Below are positions 8,272 to 14,798 of a stretch of 42,441 nucleotides of DNA, piece by piece (position 1 is the stretch's first letter; each line of letters starts with the position of its first letter). The notes under the pieces are model-generated. The model was given only the letters and a program-made list of their open reading frames with translations. It searched no databases and was not told the DNA's origin. Location: the NCBI RefSeq assembly GCF_029360585.1, contig NZ_JAQZSJ010000021.1, positions 1 to 42,441 on the forward strand. The letters are read 5' to 3'. The stretch is from Cohnella caldifontis. Its GTDB lineage: Bacteria > Bacillota > Bacilli > Paenibacillales > Paenibacillaceae. The position numbers and the translations under genes are program-made.

Positions 8272-9072
8272 TTGTATGATGTTGTCGGTGTCCGCTTCAA
8301 AAAAGCGGGTAAAATCTATTATTTCGACCCCGCCGAGCACCCGGTCTCCCAAGATCAGCATGTCATCGTAGAAACGGCGCGCGGAGTGGAATACGGCAAG
8401 GTGGTCATCGGACCGAAGACGGTCGGGGAAGCCGACGTCGTGCTGCCGCTCAAGAAAGTGATCCGCGTAGCCGGGGATGCCGATGCCCGGGCGGTGGAGG
8501 AGAATCGCGGCGCGGCCAAGAACGCGTTCGCCGTCGGACTTCAGAAAATCAAGGACCACGGGCTGAGAATGAAGCTCGTGGACGTCGAATACACGTTTGA
8601 CCGGAACAAAATCATCTTCTACTTCACCGCCGAAGGACGCGTCGATTTCCGGGAGCTGGTGAAAGATTTGGCCGGAGTGTTCCGCACCCGCATCGAGCTG
8701 CGCCAGATCGGCGTGCGCGACGAAGCCAAGATGCTCGGCGGAATCGGCCCTTGCGGCCGCGTGCTCTGCTGCTCTTCCTGGCTCGGGGACTTCGAACCGG
8801 TCTCCATCAAGATGGCGAAGGACCAGAACCTGTCCCTCAATCCGACCAAAATATCGGGTTTGTGCGGGCGCCTCATGTGCTGCTTGAAGTACGAGCACGA
8901 CAACTACGAAAGCGCCAAGGAAGAGTTGCCTGCCGTCGGACGTCACGTGGTCACCTCGATGGGGGAAGGAAAAGTCGTCGGTCTGAACGCGGGTACCCGG
9001 ACGGTGCATGTTCATCTGTTCGAAATGGGCAGGGTGAAGGAATTGCCGTTTGACGATGTCGTCCTCAAATGA
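8272..9072 (+). CDS. ricT: RicT (YaaT), PSP1-domain Fe-S protein
   Basis: A 266-residue PSP1 C-terminal-domain protein. In B. subtilis RicT joins RicA and RicF in a complex with [4Fe-4S] clusters that helps RNase Y process mRNAs and affects Spo0A phosphorylation, competence and biofilm. Paired cysteines are conserved: GPCGRVLCCSSW (Cys161, 166, 167) and GLCGRLMCCLKYE (Cys198, 203, 204). The TTG start at 8272 has GGGAGGGG seven bases upstream, overlapping the end of holB, so the two genes are translationally close. B. subtilis YaaT also starts at about this residue. Confidence 0.95.
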   Translation: MYDVVGVRFKKAGKIYYFDPAEHPVSQDQHVIVETARGVEYGKVVIGPKTVGEADVVLPLKKVIRVAGDADARAVEENRGAAKNAFAVGLQKIKDHGLRMKLVDVEYTFDRNKIIFYFTAEGRVDFRELVKDLAGVFRTRIELRQIGVRDEAKMLGGIGPCGRVLCCSSWLGDFEPVSIKMAKDQNLSLNPTKISGLCGRLMCCLKYEHDNYESAKEELPAVGRHVVTSMGEGKVVGLNAGTRTVHVHLFEMGRVKELPFDDVVLK

Positions 9073-9108
9073 TCCCCACAACTTGAGGTTTGAGGTGGAA
9101 AGCTGTAC

Positions 9109-9453
9109 ATGAAGGATATCTTTATGCGGGTGGACGAGCTGGAATCGCAACTCGGCAGCATTCACGCCGATTTCGGGGCGCTGAAGTACAAGATCAAGGA
9201 ACTGCTCGAGGAGAACCAGAGGCTGCGGATCGAGAATCAGCAGCTGCGCAAAGTGCTGAAGCGGGAGACGGATCCGGCGATCGCCGCGACCGAGGAACCC
9301 GCCGCCGAACGGAAAGACAAACCGACGGTGGGCGAAGGCTACGACAATCTGGCGCGCTTATATAATGAAGGTTTCCACATTTGCAACGTGTACTACGGCC
9401 ATCTCCGCATGGAGGGCGACTGCCTGTTCTGTCTTTCTTTCTTAAGCAAATGA
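9109..9453 (+). CDS. yabA: Replication initiation control protein YabA
   Basis: A 114-residue negative regulator of initiation that binds DnaA and the sliding clamp DnaN. The N-terminal half is a leucine-zipper-like coiled coil (about 8-50, [19 protein letters not shown] onward) for tetramer formation. The C-terminal part is the zinc domain [18 protein letters not shown] then [10 protein letters not shown], with His90, Cys92, Cys105 and Cys108 as likely zinc ligands. The middle (52-74) is a variable charged linker. It is the last gene before a clear terminator at 9461-9490, which closes the tmk-to-yabA unit. Confidence 0.96.
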   Translation: MKDIFMRVDELESQLGSIHADFGALKYKIKELLEENQRLRIENQQLRKVLKRETDPAIAATEEPAAERKDKPTVGEGYDNLARLYNEGFHICNVYYGHLRMEGDCLFCLSFLSK

Positions 9454-9460
9454 GCTCCGA

Positions 9461-9490
9461 ACCACCTTCCGGGAGGATAGGTGGTTTTTT
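9461..9490 (+). terminator. Terminator after yabA
   Basis: ACCACCT (9461-9467) pairs with AGGTGGT (9479-9485) and runs into TTTTTT. A TATAAT at 9494-9499 follows immediately and could be the -10 of a promoter for trmN6, but no -35 stands 16 to 18 bases upstream, so I do not list it as a promoter. Confidence 0.85.
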
Positions 9491-9606
9491 CTATATAATA
9501 GAAGAAACGCGGCGGCCCTCGGAATTGCATCGCAAGGAGAAGTCGAGTAAGCTAATGGGCATAACCTTTACGTGCGATCCCGATAACCGCCGATCCCGGA
9601 AGGAGT

Positions 9607-10404
9607 ATGTACCCCGACATGAACCCGTCTCCCGGCCTCGTGCGTCCCGAAGAGCGGCTTGACCATCTGCTGACGCAGGATTTGCGCATCATTCAAAGTC
9701 CCGAAGTGTTCAGCTTCTCCCTCGACGCCGTGCTGCTGGCCCGATTCGCGGGCGTGCCGCCCAAGGGAAAGATATTGGATCTTTGCACCGGCAACGGCGT
9801 CATTCCGCTGCTGCTGACGACCCGCACCGAAGCGAACATCGACGGGGTGGAAATCCAACCGAGACTGGCGGACATGGCCCGGCGCAGCGTAGAGTTGAAC
9901 GGACTCGGCGGACGGGTCCGGATCGTGGAAGCCGACCTGAAACGTTGGGCGCGGGCTGAGGAGAACGCCGGTCAATACGACGCCGTCACCGTCAACCCGC
10001 CTTATTTGCCGCGGGAGTCGGGACAGCACAAGAACAATCCGTATGTCGCCATGGCCCGCCATGAGATCGGCTGTACGCTCGAGGACGTCGTCGCGGCTTG
10101 CTCAACGGCCATCCGGCGCGGCGGGCGGGTCTCGATGGTGCACCGGCCGGCCCGGCTCGCCGACCTCTTGGAGGCGTTCCGCCGTTACCGCCTGGAGCCG
10201 AAGCGGATCCGGTTCGTGCATCCGAAGCGGACGTCGGAGGCGAACATGGTGCTTATCGAAGCTTTGAAAGAAGGCAAGCCGGAAGTTCGCCTGCTGCCTC
10301 CCGTCATCGTGCACGAGGATGGGTGCGGATACACCGAAGAGCTGCAAGATATTTTCTATGGAAGAAAAACGGAACTGGAAGACATGCCGATAGGTGATGG
10401 ATAA
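9607..10404 (+). CDS. trmN6: tRNA1(Val) (adenine-37-N6)-methyltransferase family (YabB)
   Basis: A 265-residue Rossmann-fold N6-adenine methyltransferase. ILDLCTGNGVIPLLL (56-70) is the SAM-binding motif I and VNPPYLP (129-135) is the NPPY catalytic motif of amino-methyltransferases. The opening EERLDHLLTQDLRIIQSPEVFSFSLD is typical of the YabB/YfiC group. The start is undecided: GGAAGGAG is only one base from the ATG at 9607 and 13 from the in-frame ATG at 9619. The gene lies directly before rsmI, as in Bacillus. Confidence 0.9.
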   Translation: MYPDMNPSPGLVRPEERLDHLLTQDLRIIQSPEVFSFSLDAVLLARFAGVPPKGKILDLCTGNGVIPLLLTTRTEANIDGVEIQPRLADMARRSVELNGLGGRVRIVEADLKRWARAEENAGQYDAVTVNPPYLPRESGQHKNNPYVAMARHEIGCTLEDVVAACSTAIRRGGRVSMVHRPARLADLLEAFRRYRLEPKRIRFVHPKRTSEANMVLIEALKEGKPEVRLLPPVIVHEDGCGYTEELQDIFYGRKTELEDMPIGDG

Positions 10405-10417
10405 GGAGGGGAGAAGG

Positions 10418-11377
10418 TTGAGCGATTCCGAAAGAGAACGGGAGCTGCCCAGCGTGCAGCGAAGCTTCGAGCCGCGCGAGAAGCCCGGTACGCTGTACCT
10501 GGTGGCGACGCCGATCGGCAACCTGGAGGATATGACGTTCCGGGCGATCCGCACGCTGAAGGAAGCGGATCTGATCGCGGCGGAAGATACGCGGCAGACC
10601 CGCAAGCTGCTGACCCATTTCGATATCCAGAACCGGTTGGTCAGCTACCACGAGCATAACCGCGAGGCGAGCGGGCCGGAGCTCCTCCATCTGCTGGAGG
10701 AGGGGAGCAGCATCGCTCTGGTCAGCGACGCCGGTCTGCCGGCGATTTCGGATCCCGGCGCGGAGTTGGCGGCGGAAGCAACGGCCCGGGGAATACCCGT
10801 CGTGCCGATCCCCGGCGCCAACGCGGCGTTGTCCGCGCTGATCATCTCGGGTCTGCCGACGGAACGGTTTCTGTTCGCCGGTTTTCCTCCCCGCGACCGC
10901 AAAGGGCTGCAGAAGTTTCTGGATCGGCTGGAGGGAGAGCCCGGCACCTTGATTTTGTACGAGTCCCCGCACCGGATCCGCAAAACGCTGGCGGCCCTCG
11001 CCGAACGATGGGGGGAACGGCGCATGGCGGTCGTACGGGAGTTGACCAAACGGCACGAAGAGGCCGTTCGGGGGACGGTCCGCGCCTGCAGCGCGTATGC
11101 CGAGGAGAACCCGCCGATCGGAGAATGCTGCCTGATCATCGAGGGAGCCGGGGGCGAAGGCGCGGCGCGTAGCGGCAGCGGTCAGCCTGCTTCCGCCGAT
11201 TCTGCGGAGCCTTGGTGGGCCGCTCTTACGCTGGCCGAGCACGTCGAGCACTATGCCGGGGCAAACGGCAACCGTAAGGACGCGATGAAGCGGGCGGCGC
11301 TGGATCGGGGAATGTCCCGCAGAGACGTGTACCAGGCGCTTCTCCACCAATCCCCCAAAAGTGACGCAAAGCTCTGA
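10418..11377 (+). CDS. rsmI: 16S rRNA (cytidine-1402-2'-O)-methyltransferase
   Basis: A 319-residue enzyme of the tetrapyrrole-methylase superfamily that 2'-O-methylates C1402 in the 16S decoding centre. Landmarks are GTLYLVATPIGNLEDM near the N terminus, AAEDTRQTRKLL, SDAGLPAISDPG and PGANAALSALIISGLP, and a C-terminal helical domain ending in DVYQALL. I chose the TTG at 10418 because AAGGAGGGG lies six bases upstream; GTG 10394 and ATG 10397 would overlap trmN6 and have no such signal. A Ser/Ala/Gly-rich linker (about 255-270) before the last domain is longer than usual. Confidence 0.94.
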   Translation: MSDSERERELPSVQRSFEPREKPGTLYLVATPIGNLEDMTFRAIRTLKEADLIAAEDTRQTRKLLTHFDIQNRLVSYHEHNREASGPELLHLLEEGSSIALVSDAGLPAISDPGAELAAEATARGIPVVPIPGANAALSALIISGLPTERFLFAGFPPRDRKGLQKFLDRLEGEPGTLILYESPHRIRKTLAALAERWGERRMAVVRELTKRHEEAVRGTVRACSAYAEENPPIGECCLIIEGAGGEGAARSGSGQPASADSAEPWWAALTLAEHVEHYAGANGNRKDAMKRAALDRGMSRRDVYQALLHQSPKSDAKL

Positions 11378-11402
11378 GGCTTATTCCGATTACTTTTGGG
11401 GG
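11352..11402 (+). other. Long inverted repeat across the rsmI stop codon
   Basis: CCCCCAAAAGT (11352-11362) and ACTTTTGGGGG (11392-11402) form a perfect 11-bp stem. Inside, AAGC and GCTT can form a second short hairpin. No T-run follows on the plus strand, so it is not a standard terminator. It may protect the rsmI mRNA 3' end or help termination between convergent rsmI and abrB. Confidence 0.75.
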
Positions 11403-11412
11403 AGCCCTCAGC

Positions 11413-11452
11413 AAAAATAAAAAAAAGATCCTCCCGCGTGAGCCGGGAGGAT
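11413..11452 (-). terminator. Terminator of abrB (minus strand)
   Basis: On the minus strand ATCCTCCCGG, a short loop and CGGGAGGAT form a stem of 9 bp, followed by CTTTTTTTTATTTTTG. It is oriented for the leftward abrB gene, which ends 65 bases before it. Confidence 0.92.
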
Positions 11453-11517
11453 GCAAGGAGATATAAAAAGGTTAGAATTAACAATTTTTAAGAGTCGTTA
11501 TCTATTATAACGCATAA

Positions 11518-11775
11518 TTAAGAATTTGTCACAGGGGAAGGCAAATCCTTCAAACATTCCCGGCAAACGATTTTGCCCTTGAAGTACGTGACGTTCTCCG
11601 CATTGCCGCAGAAGATGCACGCCGGCTCGTATTTTTTCAGCATGATGCGTTCCCCGTCGACGTAAATCTCGAGCGCGTCTTTCTCTCCGATGCCGAGCGT
11701 ACGCCGAAGTTCGATGGGAATGACCACCCGGCCCAACTCGTCAACCTTCCTTACGATACCCGTGGATTTCATCAT
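11518..11775 (-). CDS. abrB: Transition-state regulator AbrB with a four-cysteine tail
   Basis: An 85-residue AbrB-family DNA-binding protein. The N-terminal swapped-hairpin domain (1-50) is nearly that of B. subtilis AbrB: STGIVRKVDELGRVVIPIEL, then RRTLGIGEKDALEIYVDGER. The C-terminal domain differs: it is short and carries CxxC pairs (Cys53/Cys56, Cys71/Cys74) that look like a zinc ribbon, where B. subtilis AbrB has a longer multimerisation domain. I recall this form from Paenibacillus. AbrB holds down stationary-phase and sporulation genes such as spoVG during growth. ATG at 11775 follows AAGGGG at nine bases; the second ATG (11772) is also possible. The gene is leftward, against its neighbours. 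Confidence 0.95.
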   Translation of the reverse strand: MMKSTGIVRKVDELGRVVIPIELRRTLGIGEKDALEIYVDGERIMLKKYEPACIFCGNAENVTYFKGKIVCRECLKDLPSPVTNS

Positions 11776-11857
11776 TTGGTAATACCCCTTTTCTCAGGTT
11801 AAAATAGGAATCAATGAAAGAGCAAGAGAAGAGACGGAATCGCTCTCTCTTACGCTG

Positions 11858-11875
11858 TCGTCATTATTCGACAAA
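11858..11875 (-). promoter_or_regulatory. Spo0A operator in the abrB leader
   Basis: The minus strand reads TTTGTCGAATAATGACGA. It begins with a perfect Spo0A box (TTTGTCGAA, 11875-11867) and includes a second degenerate half (TGACGA). As I remember it, B. subtilis abrB has the same 18 bases at its Spo0A repression site. It lies about 15-30 bases downstream of the predicted start of transcription, the position for repression by Spo0A-P. Confidence 0.8.
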
Positions 11876-11896
11876 GTTCTCTTTTTTCTGATCTAT

Positions 11897-11925
11897 ATCG
11901 TACCAACCATTCCCAAATAAGTCAA
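11897..11925 (-). promoter_or_regulatory. Sigma-A promoter of abrB
   Basis: On the minus strand TTGACT (11925-11920), 17 bases, then TACGAT (11902-11897). The -35 matches the consensus at five of six and the -10 at four of six. Transcription would start near 11890, giving an abrB leader of about 115 bases with the Spo0A box inside it. Confidence 0.75.
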
Positions 11926-11982
11926 CCGCATTTCACGGCCATGTCCAGTCGAAACGGTTAAAATACTTTCATATACGGGGTT

Positions 11983-12012
11983 TTGACACTGAAATGTCAA
12001 TTTCCGTCTAAA
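11983..12012 (+). promoter_or_regulatory. Sigma-A promoter of the HD-domain gene
   Basis: TTGACA (11983-11988, perfect), 18 bases, TCTAAA (12007-12012, four of six). The -35 is one arm of an inverted repeat, TTGACA-ctgaaa-TGTCAA (11983-12000). The reverse complement of the -35 region reads TGTCAAA, itself a match to the Spo0A core TGTCRAA. The predicted start near 12019 leaves a leader of about 68 bases. Confidence 0.65.
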
Positions 12013-12040
12013 TTCTACGTCAAGCCACATTATGACACAA

Positions 12041-12067
12041 TTCGACATGCGGTGTCGAATTGTCGAA
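12041..12067 (+). promoter_or_regulatory. Cluster of three Spo0A boxes before the HD-domain gene
   Basis: Three exact copies of the Spo0A core heptamer TGTCGAA lie in 27 bases: reversed at 12041-12047 (TTCGACA), forward at 12053-12059 and forward at 12061-12067. The first two form the palindrome ATTCGACA-tgcgg-TGTCGAAT. The cluster is between the predicted transcription start and the ribosome site (GAAGGGG, 12073-12079), so binding of Spo0A-P would be expected to block transcription. Confidence 0.7.
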
Positions 12068-12086
12068 CGAGAGAAGGGGAAAATCC

Positions 12087-13382
12087 ATGCTTCGCAAATT
12101 GGAAGAGGAGAAAGTTTTCAAGGATCCGGTCCACCATTCCGTGTTCGTGCAGGAACCGACGATCTGGAAGTTGATCGACACGCCGGAATTCCAGCGGCTT
12201 CGCCGCATCCGGCAGTTGGGCACCTCCTACTTGACCTTCCATGGCGCGGAGCACAGCCGTTTCTCCCATTCGCTCGGCGTATACGAAATCACGCGGAAAA
12301 TCGTGACCCAGTTCGAGCGCAACGGCTTCGAGGACTGGCCGCAGGAAGAGCGGCTCGTCAGCCTGTGCGCCGCGTTGCTCCACGACGTCGGTCACGGGCC
12401 GTTCTCCCATTCGCTGGAGCAGGTGTTCGGAACCGATCATGAGCGATGGACGTGCGACATCATTCTGGGCGACACCGAAATTCGCCGCGTCCTTCGCGAG
12501 GCGGACGAATCGCTTCCGGAACGTATCGCCTCCGTCATCCGCAAGAACTACGAAAAATCCATCGTCGTCTCGCTTGTTTCCAGTCAAATGGACGCGGACC
12601 GAATGGATTATTTGCTGCGGGATTCCTACTTCACGGGGGTTCATTACGGAACGTTCGACCTGGACCGGATCCTGCGCGTGCTGCGCCCGTTCCAAGGCCG
12701 AATCGTCGTCAAGGAAAGCGGCATGCACGCCGTCGAGGCTTACCTGATGTCCCGTTACCAGATGTATTGGCAGGTCTATTTCCACCCGGTGACCCGCAGC
12801 TCCGAAATCGTGCTCCGGTCGATTTTCAAAAGAGCGCGGACGCTGCACGAAGCCGGTTACCGGTTCGGGTTTCTGCTTCCGCCGCTGCGCAAGCTGTTCG
12901 ACGGCAAGCTCGAAGTCCGCGACTATCTAGAGCTGGACGAAGCGATGGCGCAAGCGGCTTTCGGACAGTGGACCCATGAGAAGGATCCGATCTTGTCGGA
13001 ATTGTGCCGCCGTTTCCTGAACCGGAAACTTTACAAATACATACCCATGGAACGCCTGGATGAAACATGGATCGGGGAAATGAAGGAGCAGTGGCGGAAA
13101 ATCGGACTGGACCCGGATTACCACCTCGAAGTGGATACGCCCACCGATTTGCCGTACGATGTATATAAGCCCGGATCGCCGTCGGGCGGCTCCGAAAAAT
13201 CCCCGATCCTGCTGCTCGACGATCATGGCGGGCTGACGGAGATTTCCGAGAAATCCGAAATCATCCGTTCGATCGCGGGCCTGCAGCGCGGGAAATTCCA
13301 CGTTTACTATCCCGAAGAGCCCGTCCGCTCGCAAGCGGAACGCTTGTCCCTGACCATCCGGGAGCGTCTGCATTTACAATAG
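12087..13382 (+). CDS. HD-domain phosphohydrolase (YwfO-like)
   Basis: A 431-residue metal-dependent phosphohydrolase of the HD superfamily, similar in length and motif order to B. subtilis YwfO and the enterococcal dNTP triphosphohydrolase-like proteins. Metal ligands are visible as His56 in HGAEHSRFSHSLG, His99-Asp100 in ALLHDVGHGPFSH and Asp169 in SSQMDADRMDYLLRDS. The HGAEHSRFSHSLGV opening is that of the dNTPase group, so a (d)NTP substrate is likely but unproven. ATG at 12087 has GAAGGGG seven bases upstream. In B. subtilis this place, between abrB and tatD, is held by metG (metS). The gene is preceded by several Spo0A boxes, and tatD follows after 19 bases, probably in the same mRNA. 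Confidence 0.9.
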   Translation: MLRKLEEEKVFKDPVHHSVFVQEPTIWKLIDTPEFQRLRRIRQLGTSYLTFHGAEHSRFSHSLGVYEITRKIVTQFERNGFEDWPQEERLVSLCAALLHDVGHGPFSHSLEQVFGTDHERWTCDIILGDTEIRRVLREADESLPERIASVIRKNYEKSIVVSLVSSQMDADRMDYLLRDSYFTGVHYGTFDLDRILRVLRPFQGRIVVKESGMHAVEAYLMSRYQMYWQVYFHPVTRSSEIVLRSIFKRARTLHEAGYRFGFLLPPLRKLFDGKLEVRDYLELDEAMAQAAFGQWTHEKDPILSELCRRFLNRKLYKYIPMERLDETWIGEMKEQWRKIGLDPDYHLEVDTPTDLPYDVYKPGSPSGGSEKSPILLLDDHGGLTEISEKSEIIRSIAGLQRGKFHVYYPEEPVRSQAERLSLTIRERLHLQ

Positions 13383-13401
13383 AAGGGAGCCATTTTCCGA
13401 C

Positions 13402-14169
13402 ATGCTCATCGACACCCACGCCCACTTGGACTCTCCCAAATTCGACGACGATCGGGAGGAAACGATTCGCCGCGCGCGGGAGGCGGGAATCGACATCATC
13501 GTCAATATCGGCTTCAATCGCGAGACGATTCCGACCACGATGGAATTGGCCGAACGATACCCGTTTATTTACGCGGCCGTAGGCTGGCACCCGACCGATG
13601 CCGAAGACATGAGGCTGGAAGAAGATCTGGCTTGGATCGAGAGGCTGTGCGCGCATCCGAAGGTCGTCGCGATCGGAGAAATCGGCCTGGACTACCATTG
13701 GGACACGCCTAGGGAGATCCAGCACACCGTGTTCCGGGAGCAGATCCGGCTCGCGCGCAGGCTCGGCAAGCCCATCGTCATCCATAACCGGGACGCCCAC
13801 GAAGACGTGGTCCGCCTCCTGCGGGAACAGAAAGCCGAAGAAGTCGGCGGCATCATGCACTGCTTCTCCGGGAGCTGGGAAACGGCCAAGCTGTGCCTGG
13901 ACATGAATTTCGACATCTCGTTCGGCGGCCCGGTGACTTTCAAGAACGCCCGCGTGCCCAAAGAGGTGCTGGCCCGCGTGCCGGACGACCGGCTGCTCAT
14001 CGAAACCGACTGCCCGTATTTGGCCCCCCACCCCCATCGCGGCAAACGGAATGAACCTGCCTACGTGGCTTTGGTGGCGCAGGAAGCAGCGGAAATCAGA
14101 GGAATTTCCATCCAGGATTTGGCTGATCTGACGAGCGCGAACGCAAGGAAGCGGCTGGCAATACCCTGA
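13402..14169 (+). CDS. tatD: TatD-family metal-dependent deoxyribonuclease (YabD)
   Basis: A 255-residue TIM-barrel hydrolase. Metal ligands are in place: His6 and His8 in DTHAHLD, Glu93 in IGEIGLDY, His128 in IHNRDA, His153 in MHCFSG and Asp203 in ETDCPYLAP. TatD proteins are 3'-5' exonucleases acting on DNA and RNA. The ATG at 13402 is 19 bases after the HD gene, with AAGGGAG upstream. No terminator is obvious directly after the stop; the next 629 bases are non-coding and hold the yabE control region. Confidence 0.96.
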   Translation: MLIDTHAHLDSPKFDDDREETIRRAREAGIDIIVNIGFNRETIPTTMELAERYPFIYAAVGWHPTDAEDMRLEEDLAWIERLCAHPKVVAIGEIGLDYHWDTPREIQHTVFREQIRLARRLGKPIVIHNRDAHEDVVRLLREQKAEEVGGIMHCFSGSWETAKLCLDMNFDISFGGPVTFKNARVPKEVLARVPDDRLLIETDCPYLAPHPHRGKRNEPAYVALVAQEAAEIRGISIQDLADLTSANARKRLAIP

Positions 14170-14291
14170 AATCAAGACCATTCCGGCGGAAACGCAAGAA
14201 GTCAAGCCGAAAAAACTGGTTTTACTGCGGCGTAATTCGAAAGTACCGGTCAATATCCCCGAAAATGGGCAAATTCGTCCATTGACCCGTC

Positions 14292-14321
14292 TTTACACTT
14301 GTGTTGCGAAGCGAGTATGAT
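14292..14321 (+). promoter_or_regulatory. Sigma-A promoter of the yabE leader
   Basis: TTTACA (14292-14297), 18 bases, TATGAT (14316-14321); each hexamer is one base off consensus. Transcription would start near 14328, just before the riboswitch. Bases 14170-14291 upstream contain nothing that I can identify. Confidence 0.7.
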
Positions 14322-14354
14322 CTAACTCAGAGTTTGAGAAAGCATCATTGGCAT

Positions 14355-14551
14355 CCTTTGCCAGTACGCTGAATCTCCCGGTACGGGAGAGCGGGGGACC
14401 CGACGCAAGCGGCGTGATCCATACGCCTGCAAGCGGTCCAAACAACCTAGGGGTGAATTTCGCGGAAGCGGCCGATGAGCCGCCAAGCGGATAGGGCGGC
14501 TCTCTAAGCCCGAACCCGACAGCTAACCTCGCAAGCGCCCATAGAGAGAGG
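14355..14551 (+). promoter_or_regulatory. Cyclic di-AMP riboswitch (ydaO-yuaA type)
   Basis: The conserved blocks of the ydaO class appear in order: CGCTGAATC (14368 on), GCGGGGGACCCGACGC (14391-14406), CCTAGGGGTGAAT (14446-14458), GGATAGGGCGGCTCTC, AAGCCCGAACCCGACAGCTA (14506-14525) and ACCTCGCAAGCG. The closing helix is CCTTT near 14355 with AGAGG near 14547-14551. Ligand-bound ydaO RNAs usually favour a downstream terminator, and one is present at 14590-14622. The target is yabE, a cell-wall lytic-type protein; ydaO riboswitches commonly control such genes and potassium or osmolyte transport. The precise ends are approximate. Confidence 0.93.
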
Positions 14552-14589
14552 TCGACTCGTGTTGCTTGATTCCCTTACATCCAAGCGGA

Positions 14590-14622
14590 AGCCACGAACA
14601 GGTCCTCTGTCGGTGGCTTTTT
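14590..14622 (+). terminator. Riboswitch-controlled terminator
   Basis: AGCCAC (14590-14595) pairs with GTGGCT (14613-14618), with an inner ACAG/CTGT helix, followed by TTTTTG. It is 39 bases after the riboswitch and 176 bases before yabE, so it is the likely expression platform. Bases 14623-14780 after it hold further short inverted repeats (for instance AGACC 14654-14658 with GGTCT 14666-14670) of unknown role. Confidence 0.85.
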
Positions 14623-14798
14623 GTTTGCTTGAAATCAGGGTACGGGTCATCCAAGACCTCGCACTGGTCTAAGGCGTTGCTGCGTTCGCCGATTCGCCGC
14701 TAACGCGGACGTCAGCATCGTTAACAAATCCTAGTTAGTCGCGTCGAACCTATTCATGCATTACATCGACGGCGGGGCTATGAAGGAGGGGCGAGAAA

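Noticed and set aside
9494..9499. TATAAT after the yabA terminator as a trmN6 promoter
   Set aside because: No -35 and no extended -10 (TGn) are present, so it was not listed as a promoter.
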